In this document: positions 55,001 to 64,000 of the stretch, in pieces | How the letters are laid out: the number at the start of each line of letters is the position of its first letter | Numbering within the stretch: position 1 is the first letter of the stretch | Assembly (NCBI RefSeq): GCF_040436345.1 | Contig: NC_133223.1 | Location: forward strand, 17,833,113 to 17,897,112 | DNA length: 64,000 nt | Direction of reading: 5' to 3' | Source: Pagrus major | Taxonomy: Eukaryota; Chordata; Actinopteri; Spariformes; Sparidae | Position numbers and translations under genes: made by a program | The notes under the pieces: model-generated | Seen by the model: the letters and a program-made list of their open reading frames with translations, nothing else | What the model was told of the DNA's origin: nothing | Database searches by the model: none

Positions 55001-57025
55001 CGCATCATTTCGAGGAGGTGCTCCAAAATCTTCTCAGGAGTCCCCGACATCACCTTGTATCTGGAGCAACAGGGAATAAAACACACCCTTCACTAATCAA
55101 GAAACACCGGCTCTTAATGCTTAATGCCACGACTACGGCCCTCCACTGATTTGTGTTACTCGAACATGCGCCTGTGATTGCTTCATTTGATAACAATCCT
55201 ATTTACAATCACACAGTTCTTGGCCGGCTCAAGATTAAGGGGAGTCTGGGGTAAGAGTAGAAGTAAAAAAAAATAAAAAAAAATGTAAGGGCATCTTCTC
55301 TGTGTGGAAAAATCAACACAATCTAGCCTTGGTTGTTTTTATTACATGATAACAGCATCACAAGAGGGAGGAGGTGCACGAGCCATGTTGTGTCTCCCAC
55401 ACTCAGGAGGGAGAACACGGTCTTGACACTCTCATGGGTGAGGAGCCGAGTTGATTAGAGGGCGACCCCTGACAAATAATTGTAACTTGCAAGGCCTTCT
55501 TTTTCTCCTCTGAGCTATAGGCCATCATTACCATTAATGTGTCTCTCTATATTACAGCAGTGACAGATGCCTCTGTTAAGATAACACTGGTTGGCTGCAG
55601 TGCACAGGACTGCAGGAAGCATTTTCCTCGGCTGTTGACACTCACTGAGAGTCCAGTAGTCACCAGGCACTTTCAAGATTTTTGAGGATAAATCTGGTGA
55701 TAGCCTATATTTCCTTTTTGTCAACAAATACCATGAAGAGACAAGAGCCAACAATGATCCAACGACATCCATGTGGCCAAGAGACCATTTCACACAGCCT
55801 GTTCAAGGTGGGTCTGTTGCACCTCGTTGGTAGAGGTAGAAAGATGGAATGGGGAGGTTTTTGTTTTTAAAGATGTAATCTGTAGAATATGGCCAAAATT
55901 CGAAAAGGTAGCTCCAAAAATATGGGGGTCAACCAACAATTGCTGCTCTATGCTAGCAATACTCGGCGGTAGTTAGCTACAGTCAGTTAAGTAGCTTGTG
56001 ACTCATTAAGCTGAGGAGCCAGTGGCCCTAGAGTTTGTCTGGACTGGGACCTCAGATCACAGGCTGAGTCACCACAGGCGACACTAACAGCTGGCATATA
56101 TCTCCCAGCTGAGCTACAGTATCACCTCTTGCTGGGTAAAAGTGGTATTACGAGACAGAGCAGAGGGCAAGATCAGCCCCCATATAGCAGGGGGAAAGAC
56201 AGGTCTTTGTTGCATCGGTACTGCGTAATATTTGTGTAAAAATGGCTAAAGATTGACGTGATTTATTAAATTTATTACATGTTCCTTTATTACAAGTAAC
56301 ATTTACAAATGATTTTGAATCATTGCCACATACTGTACATAAGCACTGCAACAAAATATCAAAAAAGCAATAGTCCCCAATAAATACACAATTTACCCGT
56401 TCTTGAGTATAGTTTGTTAAAAACTACAGTAACCAGCGGTTTATGGAATTTGTTCAGACCTTGAAAAAATCAAACTACGTATTTTCACCTGCAGTTTATC
56501 ATATCTTGACTTCTGGTTTAGAATAGTTGACTAGAACTGCATTTGAGGTTATAATCTTAATGGTAATGCTTTTAAGCATTTAAACATTTAATAAATCGAT
56601 CGTTATAACACTAATGTATTAGGATGCATATAAAAGGCCATTTTAAGTGTTTATTGATATACAGTTTTGTCAGTAATTATAACTTCTATAACAAAATATT
56701 TGTTTATACAGCTGTGTGTATATATACAGTCTATGGGGGGAGTTATAGTTGTCGACAAATATATAATAAAAAAAACAATTCTATCTGCTTACAACTACAT
56801 TACAGTGTGATATAAACCATTTCTGCAGTGCACACACAACATTCAAACCTTTCTTATCTGTGAATGAAGCTCTGCTGTGTGTGTGCAGTGAATTGTGGGT
56901 AGATTTACTTGTAGTGAGAGGATGAGGCTCCGTGGCTGGAGGTTCGACTGCTGCTGAGACATTTCTCTAACACCAGAACATCCTGACCGTGCTCCTTCAG
57001 ACGCACCGTGTTGGCCTCCACGTCC

Positions 57026-57083
<58 letters not shown>

Positions 57084-60000
57084 ATGCATTTTAATAAACA
57101 GTATGAACAAGAAGCTGTGTGAGCTGATGGAGACATGTGATCATATCTAGGAAGTTTAATACAATGAAACAGCTTGTTTACAAAACACTGGGTGGTTGTG
57201 TGTAGTTCTGTCTGAGTCTATTTCTGTTTTAGTGATTATAAGATGGCTCTTTTACAATTAACTGAGGATGACATGTCACAGATGGTGGTAATTGATAAAG
57301 ATTATTTTCAAGTGTAACCATTTCAAATTTAGAGGGATTTCTTGGAGTACCATCTCAATGGCATACCTTCAGGGCTGCATTGCTGAGTTTTTGCCAACAG
57401 AGGGCAACAGCGCTTTTTGCTGTTAGTGTAAAAGCATCAATAGATGGTAGATGGAAACTCACCCTCAGAATCCTGTTGAAGTCCTCCTTATCTACTCTCA
57501 GGAAGTGACAGTTGTCTTCTCGCAGGACAATGGAGGCAGCGCGGGGGGCGTCGTTGACGAGAGCGAGCTTTCCAAAGTCGTCTCCTTCATGAAGAGTGCA
57601 AACAACACCCTGCACAACACAGGGTACTGATCGGTTACTGACCAATACATCAATGCTGCAGCCAGAGTTACATAATCAGAACGATACCTACTTTTCCATA
57701 GATGACAACATTGACTGAGCCCTTCAGAATAATGTACCATGATGTGCCCTCCTCCCCCTGATTGAACACTGAAAGAGAAAAGACACAAAGCTAATCTGGG
57801 ATTTGTTGGATTAATTCTAACTGTATTAAACTGTTTCACATCAGCTATGTTGAAAAGGATATCCACTGTATCAGGTGTTTTTGAAAGATCATCACGGTCA
57901 CGTCACTTTATTCTATCGCATTACTTACACACTGTTCCTGCCTTCGCATGGGACTCAAAGATCAGCACTCCTGCCAGTTCTCTCTTAACCTGAGCAAGCA
58001 GGGGAGACAGATTCATAACTTAGGAAGATCAATATTAACACAAAATCCTTTTACTTGGTAGTGCAACAGGGAGCAGCCAGACAGTACAACCATGCAAAGA
58101 TTCCTGCTGATCAATACCCTGCTGATGTAAAACAGATTTTTCTAAAATTTAATGTGAGGTTAAGTCAATAAAAAGGAACATTAAGTTTGCAGAAAATCTC
58201 TGCAACTCTCCCTGCAGCAACACAAAGTCATGCTCTCCTTACAGAACATGTGTCCAAATATGCATAAACATATGATGAGCACCATGAGTGGTGGAGTATT
58301 GGTGTTTACCCTGCCAGCACAGGAGCTTTTCACTGTGACAGGCCGGGGCTAGCTGATTAGCATGCTAACTTCAGTAGATACCTCTGCAACAACATCAAAA
58401 CAGTTTTTTTTCTTCACATTCTGTCGATAATTTTAGTTATTTTTTTGGTCTTTTCGACAAATTTCATACACATTTTTCTCATATTCTCTTAAACTACCTG
58501 CCAGGCAAAGTACAAATAAAAAAAAACTCAAAAGCAATTCAATACAGTATATGTTTCAAATACATTTCATTGAAATACTGCCCATCTCTGAACATCACTC
58601 TGCTTTTAAATGCGACAAGAGTCTGAGGGGCTGAGCGTGGGTTTTACTGCCACAGAAGACAGAATCAGTCTTAATGTCTGCAGTGACATGTTGCACTCAC
58701 AGTGGTGGATAGGTGAGACAAGGCCTTTATATGCAGCAGCTCTTCATAAATGATCTCCAAATCATCTGCTGTTCTCTCAGCCGGGCTAGAAAACAGGAGA
58801 CATGTAAATTAAGTCACAACACCATCACACTGATTCACTTGATTTAACATCAGAGATTACTGCTTTAGATCCATACTATTTCCTCAGGATCATCCTCATG
58901 TGGGCGTCAGGTCCAATCTGCGAGAGGAGGAGCAGAGTGTCCTGCAGCTCCTCTTGGCTCTCCTTCCTCTCCTCCTCGGTGGGCAAAGGAGCGTCCTCCT
59001 GCTCGTCATCCAGGAAGCGGTAGAAGAGGTACTTGTCCTGGAAGCTCAGCTCCTGGTCCACTGCGTCACAACAAACCAACACGGACAGCAGGGCTTGAAT
59101 TTACAATCTCTGCTTCGCACGTACATGTGTGCAGACACAGACATCACACAGAGTCTCACCATGGTTGAGAACACCCTCTTCCAACAGCACCTGCCACATG
59201 CCCACAGCCTGAATACGAGAGTGGACACAGGAGCTCTGCTGCATCTGCCAGTCGACCAACTCTGTTCCCACGCAACACTGCCTGGGAACGACACAAGTTA
59301 TGTGATATGTTATATTTATCTCTTTTTGTTTTTTAATAATTGATGCTGATGCATAACTAATCTGGTAAGAGCTTATGATTGTATAATTCCTTGATAAATT
59401 GAGCTTAAATGAAATAAATAAATACTAAATTGTTATATTCTCATTATAACAAAATGTAATTGTATTGTTTCTGTCTCAAAATAGTGACAAATGTATTTCT
59501 AGCACATGTGGACTAAGAATAAACGCTAACATCACATCATCATGATTTTATTATGTTATTAAGTTATTTTACATAACTTTACTGTTAACAAATTACCTGG
59601 CTTTGGCTTTTTTTTTTTACTAGCCTGTTATGGGACTGATTTTACTTTGTCAGTGTCTTTCCTTGTTATTGTTGTTCCTTTTCCTTGTTTGTTTGACTCG
59701 ATGTCATTGTAAATTAGGGTTACCCCTCGTTGATCTCTCGGGTGTAAAGAAAGGTTGATTGATTGATTAAAAAAATCACACACATCACAAATATTTGATC
59801 TTTTGAAATGTAATCCTAAGTGCTGTATCATAGGCAACTGGACGTTTCACCTCTCATCCGAGAAGCTTCTTCAGTTCTAACTAACTGGAGGGGAGTTACA
59901 GGCTTTTAAACCATGTGTGGGAGTGTCCTTACTGCGTCGTTAAGACCACATGTGAGCTCTGAGTTTTAGAGTCGTTAGGGCCACTTGTGGGTCGTTGACT

Positions 60001-62003
60001 TATCCCGGCCTTCATGTGGGTTGCTAGGTGAGCCCAGGTGTGAATGGTTGTTAAGCTGTCTGGGGAGAGAACTCAGTACAGCATTGTAGGTGGGTGACAA
60101 GTAATGTCTTAGGCCACCTTCTCTGTCCAAAGACGGTCGCTCCAGTTTGATTCTTTTACTCCTCTTTCAAACATCTGCACAGTCCTGGCTGAGGTGAAAC
60201 ATCTTCAAGAAACTGAAACATGTCCAGTTGCCTATGATACAGCACTTAGAATTAACCATGACCTGGATGACTCAGAATCTTCCTTAACTCTATTGAAATA
60301 TGTATCAGTACAGCTTTAAGTTCATGTGGTCAGAAATGCTTTTTAGATAGCCGGTAAGAAAGTTTTGACAAAGACACCAAAAGACAAGATGAGGTTAAGT
60401 TTGCATTTTTGCCATCATTTGCCTTTGTGGTGTTGGACACTATTGGCCAGCTATGGATTGTGTCCTGCCATTACACCTTGTGTGTTTTTCGTCTCTATCT
60501 TTCAGTCTTTAATGATATTTTTAGATGTTTTTCATGTGTGCGAATGAATTGTTAATGTGCTTTTGTGTGTTTTTGTTTGTACACCTGTGTGCTTCACATC
60601 ATCCCTTGAGGGACAAACATAGTGTTTTCAATTTAATATTGCAGCCTTCCACAAATATTAAAGAATTAAGATAACAACCAACCTGTATGTCTTCAAATGG
60701 TACTTCCTGTCTCTGATCATATGAGGCGCCCAGGAGAGGATGGCATTACGGAGAATCTTCCCCGCTCGCAGGATCTTCTCAGAAGGGACCTGCACAGTAG
60801 CAGTAATTCAAGTTAAATCTCAGCACAATAAAAGTCCTGCTGAGTACCTGCTACACAAACAGGTAATGACTGGTCCCCACATACAGAAGGTGATGGAGTT
60901 TACTACCTGAGAAATGCATTTAAGGTGGGGTTTGGCTGGACTTTCAATGAATGACTTCTGCAAAATAAAATGAAACAAAAATAAAATACATCACAGATGG
61001 CAACGAAATGATGCAAAACTGAACATCACAGGAGTCAGGTGAAATTAAAGACTTACTGAACCCAACAGTCTGGTAATTGGCAATAAAATACATTAAACAA
61101 CATGTCAGGCAAGTCAAATAACAAGTTGTTTAATTGAACTTGTGTCTTTCTATATTGCTTCTCAGTTAAATAACAGCCTGTCAGCAGAGTCTTGAATGAT
61201 GCACTCAGCTGCTTTAATGGGACATATATTGTGCATTACTGCATAGAAGTGTGTTTTTCTGTTTCATCCCTGCAGGGGCTGTGGATGGGTTGTGGGGCTG
61301 TGACATTTAAAATGCTTTCTGCATGCTTTAGAGAGCAGCGTAACTCATGCGTTTATGTGAAGGCTTTAAAGTTCATCATTTATTTACAAGAAAATTGGTC
61401 CACTCAGGAGCCAAAGAAGCTATGGTTTTCATTCTATATATTAACGTTATGGCTGTGTTTGTTTGTTACATAACAAGAAAGCAAGTTATGGGTCTTTTAC
61501 ATAACAGACTAAACTCTGTGGAGGAACAAAACACTATAAATCTGTTGTAGTGTCACGTTATCAGCCTAGCGGTCAGGAAACAGCAACAGGAGAAAGGTGG
61601 GACAGGAACTGATACGGCTGGAGAGAAAAACTCCACTCTTCTTGCTTATATTTAGACCAACTTTAAACAAACGTCACATTCCACGCTCATTTCCATCCTC
61701 CTTTTAAGAGGTGTGTAACGGTAAAGGATGCTGTTACGTCAGGACAAAACAGGAGCACAGGATGAGTTATGGCCTTCGTTTAACCCGGTGCCAAACTGTT
61801 CACTTACAGTAACACTGCTGGACGGGAACAAGGCCAATAAAGCAGCGTTGTTTATCACCCTCACAGCCACTCGCTGTCTTTCATAACATGTGGAAACACT
61901 AAGGCGTATAAATAATTCACGAGTGTCAGGCAAACTACCTTATTCTGATGTTTGGAGACTGAAACGAATGAGTTGTTGCTTATGTTCTCTTTGTCCGGCA
62001 TTT
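46368..62003 (-). CDS. rapgef4: RAPGEF4 / EPAC2, cAMP-regulated Rap GEF (5' part beyond window)
   Basis: The product is a guanine-nucleotide exchange factor for Rap1/2, switched on by cAMP. Twenty-six exons are recovered: 61939-62003, 60907-60957, 60683-60789, 59160-59281, 58877-59060, 58701-58785, 57929-57989, 57692-57768, 57463-57609, 56909-57024, 54975-55060, 54559-54637, 54278-54428, 52755-52843, 52229-52259, 52052-52130, 50827-50973, 49514-49611, 48913-49038, 48572-48750, 48386-48476, 48260-48310, 48037-48124, 47829-47893, 46626-46680 and 46368-46495. They join in frame to 851 residues plus stop. Domain order is linker, DEP, cAMP site B, REM, RA, CDC25 homology. The N-terminal cAMP site A (about 170 residues in human) was not found up to 64000 and should lie to the right. 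The C-terminus [10 protein letters not shown] matches human EPAC2, not EPAC1. Confidence 0.95.
46780..47456. mobile_element. Long foldback (hairpin) element
   Basis: The left arm begins TATTTTTAAACCTGG and runs for roughly 300 bp. The right arm is its imperfect inverted copy, ending CCAGGTTTAAAAATA. Internal matching pairs include CAAAACATGTAAAT, GTCCTTTGGGGCAACT with its complement, ACTAAAAGT and GCTCTGAAATC. It has no coding potential. It is inserted inside another repeat of the AAGTACATTTACTCAAGTAC type. Confidence 0.7.
49514..52259 (-). CDS. rapgef4: RAPGEF4 Ras-association-domain exons
   Basis: Exons 52229-52259 (31 nt) and 52052-52130 ([15 protein letters not shown]) lead into 50827-50973 ([20 protein letters not shown], then [11 protein letters not shown]) and 49514-49611 ([20 protein letters not shown]). 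The RA domain of EPAC2 binds activated Ras and recruits it to the plasma membrane. The 31-nt exon is a near-microexon. The two 50827/49514 exons retain the ubiquitin-like fold signature. Confidence 0.94.
50080..50420. repeat. Dispersed repeat (GACATTTTATAGACCAAACA family), long copy
   Basis: Contains CCAGCTTCTTCAACAGGATT, AACTGAATATCTTTGGGTTG, GACATTTTATAGACCAAACA and the terminus CGTCAGTTGCAGCCC. A third relative lies near 6640-6870. It lies in the RAPGEF4 intron 49612-50826. Confidence 0.55.
52321..52660 (+). mobile_element. tRNA-derived SINE
   Basis: The 5' part resembles a tRNA. An A-box-like TAGCTCAGTCCGTAGG lies at 52333-52348 and a B box GGTTCAAGTCC at 52377-52387. The body contains CCTTGAGCAAGGCACC, a core I know from many fish SINEs. 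The 3' end passes through a short (GT)n run and an AATAAATAA-type tail. It sits in the RAPGEF4 intron between 52259 and 52755, antisense to the gene. Confidence 0.85.
52755..57024 (-). CDS. rapgef4: RAPGEF4 linker and REM-region exons
   Basis: Exon 56909-57024 ([20 protein letters not shown], then a serine-rich linker) leads into the REM exons 54975-55060 ([16 protein letters not shown]), 54559-54637 ([20 protein letters not shown]), 54278-54428 ([19 protein letters not shown]) and 52755-52843. The REM region braces the catalytic CDC25 domain. The intron between 54559 and 54428 reads correctly only as an AT-AC intron, which restores AHYHAQ as in human. The acceptor before 57024 abuts a (CA)n microsatellite. 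Confidence 0.93.
53480..54105. repeat. AAGTACTTAAGTA-type dispersed repeat
   Basis: The right part reads CCTCAAAATTGTACTTAAGT then GAGTAAATGTACTTAGTTAC, a very common fish repeat. Related sequence flanks the foldback at about 46733-46779 and 47457-47560 and occurs at about 44245-44340. The whole RAPGEF4 intron 52844-54277 shows no coding potential. Confidence 0.5.
54429..54558 (-). other. rapgef4: AT-AC (U12-type) intron in RAPGEF4
   Basis: The 130-nt intron starts with ATATCCTTT, an exact match to the U12 donor consensus. It ends in GTGCAC, with a branch-like TCTTTAAC about 11 nt before the end. This junction alone restores the human-like MAHYHAQ reading; no GT-AG pair gives a correct frame. 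Confidence 0.9.
55061..56908. other. RAPGEF4 intron in the REM region
   Basis: This intron of about 1.85 kb shows no exon-like frame with splice sites, no named repeat and no structured RNA. The open frames on both strands are short. Confidence 0.6.
57028..57080. repeat. (CA)~26 microsatellite at a RAPGEF4 splice acceptor
   Basis: The plus-strand CA run reads as (UG)n in the transcript and ends 3-4 nt before the acceptor AG of exon 56909-57024. It takes the place of a normal polypyrimidine tract. Confidence 0.95.
57463..58785 (-). CDS. rapgef4: RAPGEF4 cAMP-binding site B exons
   Basis: Exons 58701-58785, 57929-57989, 57692-57768 and 57463-57609 encode the regulatory cyclic-nucleotide-binding domain. 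The phosphate-binding cassette reads [18 protein letters not shown], with the arginine that contacts the cyclic phosphate. EPAC proteins carry K where PKA has E in FGELAL, and this copy has K. The segment is nearly identical to mammals, so high-affinity cAMP control is expected. Confidence 0.96.
58877..60789 (-). CDS. rapgef4: RAPGEF4 DEP-domain exons
   Basis: Exons 60683-60789 ([20 protein letters not shown]), 59160-59281 ([29 protein letters not shown]) and 58877-59060 ([15 protein letters not shown], then an acidic stretch and [12 protein letters not shown]) form the DEP domain and its exit. In EPAC proteins DEP directs membrane targeting through phosphatidic acid. The donor of the last exon is weak: the exon ends in TA before GTATGG. 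Phase nevertheless matches the next exon exactly. Confidence 0.95.
59625..59775 (+). mobile_element. LINE 3' tail with (GATT)n end
   Basis: GTTGATCTCTCGGGTGTAAA followed by GGTTGATTGATTGATT is a common truncated non-LTR tail in fish. It lies in the RAPGEF4 intron 59282-60682. Confidence 0.5.
59816..60249. repeat. Element bounded by a perfect 28-bp inverted repeat
   Basis: Positions 59816-59843 and 60222-60249 are exact reverse complements beginning CTAAGTGCTGTATCATAGGC. Inside them, GTTTCACCTC and GAGGTGAAAC form a second, less perfect pair. The sequence to the right (CATGACCTGGATGACTCAG) resembles a common fish retroelement. It lies in the RAPGEF4 intron 59282-60682. Confidence 0.65.
60907..62003 (-). 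CDS. rapgef4: RAPGEF4 linker exons between cAMP site A and DEP
   Basis: Exon 61939-62003 encodes [14 protein letters not shown]..., aligning with the human IPDKENTP linker. Exon 60907-60957 encodes the 17-residue [17 protein letters not shown], resembling human PLIEPHVPLRP by position more than by sequence. Splice signals are canonical, the second exon is phase 0 on both sides, and both lead in frame into [11 protein letters not shown]. The second exon is 51 nt and could be skipped without a frameshift. These are the least conserved exons in the gene. Confidence 0.75.
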
Positions 62004-62793
62004 CTGGAGGGGAAAAAAGACAGAGAGTACATTTATAAAGTGATTCATGATCTGGGACAAATCACTGAGAAAAGTCTCCTTTTTTCATTCAAATTGACAC
62101 TAGAGGATATGTACAGTACAGAGCTCCTGCAGGCACATGTGTTGGAGTATACAGTGTTTAGCAATTCATGCCACCAAGTAAACTTCCCCGAAGCAAACAC
62201 ATAAACAACAAGCTGCTTCTAACTTTGCATAAGGAGCCGAGTTAATCCTTGAAAATGAACTTCAAAGTACGTTAAAAACACAGAAGGCCTTTGTGATTTC
62301 TGCCTCTAGGGGTCATCTCTCAATCAAAACAAAACAAAAGACATAAGTAGCGTAGGATCATGGGAGTTGCTGTCTTCGTCGCTGGTGAAAGTCTATCGAT
62401 GTGACTCTGGCAGAGATGTTAATGGACGAGGTAATGTTTTAAAGTTTTATTCACGTTATGTTTAGTCTCGTTTGCAGACTTCCGTCGTCACTCTCTGATT
62501 CTCTCAAAAGTTATAGCGACAGGCAACCAAATGAAATGCACCATTACCTTGAATACCATGAGGATTTCTCTGGGTTTGGACATTGTTGAAAACATTTATG
62601 ATAATTGAAATGCCAAACTCAACAAAATATACTACAAAGGGTCTATAAGTTTTTGACATTTTTATGCTACATATAATATCTTTAGTACACAACAACAAAA
62701 CCATGTTTCACTGTATATATTAACATATTTAATACGATTTTAAAATAATTAAATAAATGCACATTTTATGAAAAGGTAAAAACAAGATTGTCC

Positions 62794-63249
62794 TTAAAGC
62801 TCCCATAGTGTTGAAAGTGTCTTTTTGATTATAGAGCAGGTCTAGGTGTTACAGAAATATTGGTGAAAAAATACACACAGTCCATATTCAGCCTTTAAAT
62901 TAGCCATGAGGACTTCTGTTAGGTCGTGATGTCATAATTATACAGTCAACGCTCTCGGCCATGGTTGCAACAACACCGGCAGAGCTGATGTGATAACATG
63001 GTGGGTGGTGCCTACTCAGGCCTGTGAGAGCTGACCAATCAGAGCTGACTGGCCCTTTCAGGAGAGGGGCCTTAAAGAGACAGGAACTTAAATGGAGAGT
63101 TCAGACAGAGGGTGTATAGAGGTGCTGCAGCAAGAGACAGTATGAGAAAAATAATGTGTTTTTAAACATTACAGCATGTAAACATTTTGTGGTGGACACC
63201 CAAAATAAAAGTATGAACCTTTAAAATGAGCATAATATGGGACCTTTAA
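62794..63249. mobile_element. MITE with TTAAAGCTCCCATA / TATGGGACCTTTAA termini
   Basis: The ends are inverted repeats, and the right end (GAGCATAATATGGGACCTTT) is a terminus I know as very common in fish genomes. The element occupies the RAPGEF4 intron upstream of the last recovered exon. Confidence 0.65.
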
Positions 63250-63804
63250 GCTCGACTTTAGTTGATTTTCAGTTACTGTTCAGACATAATAAATAGATTA
63301 GGCTTTCATGTCTGGGAGAAAATGCCTTTATTCACATACTAAGCAATTTCAATTTCTCCTTAAATAAACATACTGTTAGACTATTATGCTGAACATGTAG
63401 CAGGGGGTTTAGGGTGTGGTTATTTCTCTGTAAGGAGCTTTAACTTCTTACTGTTCCCCTGCAGGACAAATAACACTATCAGTCAGAGCTGCTCAGTCAC
63501 AACTGTATCTGCAGGGCAAAACCCGGCTATTCTTAGACCTGCCCCTTAGAGTGCTGATACAACAAAAAAGGATACAGCATCCACACAATACATAGAAAGT
63601 GGAACAGAAATGTAACATTATGCTTCTGGCTATACTGTACATCCAGGAATAAAACTCATCTGTATCTGGATATCTGTGTGTTCACCGGCTGCTTTTAATA
63701 CCTGGTTACTTTTGAAGTACTTTGCTGTGAAGACTTCAATACTTAAAGTGAATTAAACGTCAGCTAATATTTAAAAAGCAAATGAAATGCTTTATAAGCT
63801 ACTT

Positions 63805-63960
63805 ATTAAGCAGTTGTAAAGATTTATAAACATCACTTGCAACTTTATAATGGCAATCCAAATAGTCTCTACTACACAGTATTTATTAGCCATTTACAAA
63901 GTATTATAAACATCAGTTGCAACTTCACAATAAACAATTGCTGGTTATTATAAATTGTTA
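63805..63960. repeat. Imperfect tandem duplication of about 80 bp
   Basis: ATTTATAAACATCACTTGCA recurs as ATTATAAACATCAGTTGCAA about 80 bp later. Only two units are seen. Confidence 0.55.
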
Positions 63961-64000
63961 CCTGGAGAGGTAACAAATGTAAATGGGTCAACTGCTTTGA

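Larger units (their letters stand above)
62004..64000. other. RAPGEF4 intron reaching the window edge
   Basis: No exon for the N-terminal cAMP site was found here. The interval contains the MITE at 62794-63249 and the tandem duplication at 63805-63960. The missing exons should lie beyond 64000. Confidence 0.6.

Noticed and set aside
58900..59343. A 147-codon plus-strand open frame.
   Set aside because: It is the antisense shadow of two RAPGEF4 DEP exons and has no family resemblance.
62504..62704. Minus-strand frame checked as a possible cAMP-site-A exon of RAPGEF4.
   Set aside because: No resemblance to the cyclic-nucleotide-binding fold and no matching splice phase.

Overview
This window is vertebrate nuclear DNA, almost certainly from a percomorph-type teleost. 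Genes are split into many small GT-AG exons. Introns are compact to moderate, and the sequence between exons is full of fish-style repeats: a tRNA-derived SINE, L2-like LINE tails, TTTAAA-bounded MITEs, hAT remnants, and (CA)n, (AAT)n and (AT)n microsatellites. The species cannot be named from the sequence. Nothing prokaryotic, plasmid or phage is present.

Three protein-coding genes lie head to tail on the minus strand. Reading in the direction of transcription (right to left) they are RAPGEF4/EPAC2 (cAMP-regulated Rap GEF; N-terminal cAMP-site exons lie beyond the right edge; 26 coding exons recovered, 851 codons plus stop), MAP3K20/ZAK (ribosome-stress and mechanical-stress MAP3K; complete, both the ZAK-alpha and ZAK-beta 3' ends present; alpha 803 aa, beta 432 aa) and CDCA7 (HELLS partner with a C-terminal cysteine-rich zinc finger; complete, 10 coding exons, 399 aa). 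The order and relative orientation match human chromosome 2q31 as I recall it (RAPGEF4 > MAP3K20 > CDCA7). Every exon boundary given was read by hand from splice signals, and the phases add up across each gene.

Layout: 1-7.4 kb intergenic, with repeats and two conserved-looking non-coding blocks; 7.4-11.7 kb CDCA7 with E2F motifs at its 5' end; 11.7-13.8 kb intergenic; 13.8-44.0 kb MAP3K20; 44.0-45.7 kb intergenic; 45.7-64.0 kb RAPGEF4. The genes are neighbours, not a pathway: RAPGEF4 couples cAMP to Rap1, MAP3K20 couples stalled ribosomes or mechanical load to p38/JNK, and CDCA7 directs HELLS to chromatin for DNA methylation.

Most notable observations: (1) a 130-nt AT-AC intron in RAPGEF4 with an exact U12-type donor; (2) a RAPGEF4 acceptor whose polypyrimidine tract is a (UG)~26 repeat; (3) a conserved ZAK-beta terminal exon whose stop codon lies inside an AATAAA signal; (4) a GC-AG intron in the ZAK-alpha SAM region; (5) a 677-bp foldback element in the last RAPGEF4 intron but one interval; (6) an hAT remnant inserted into a MITE inside MAP3K20; (7) an RG-rich teleost C-terminus on ZAK-alpha. 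I found no wholly new gene system.
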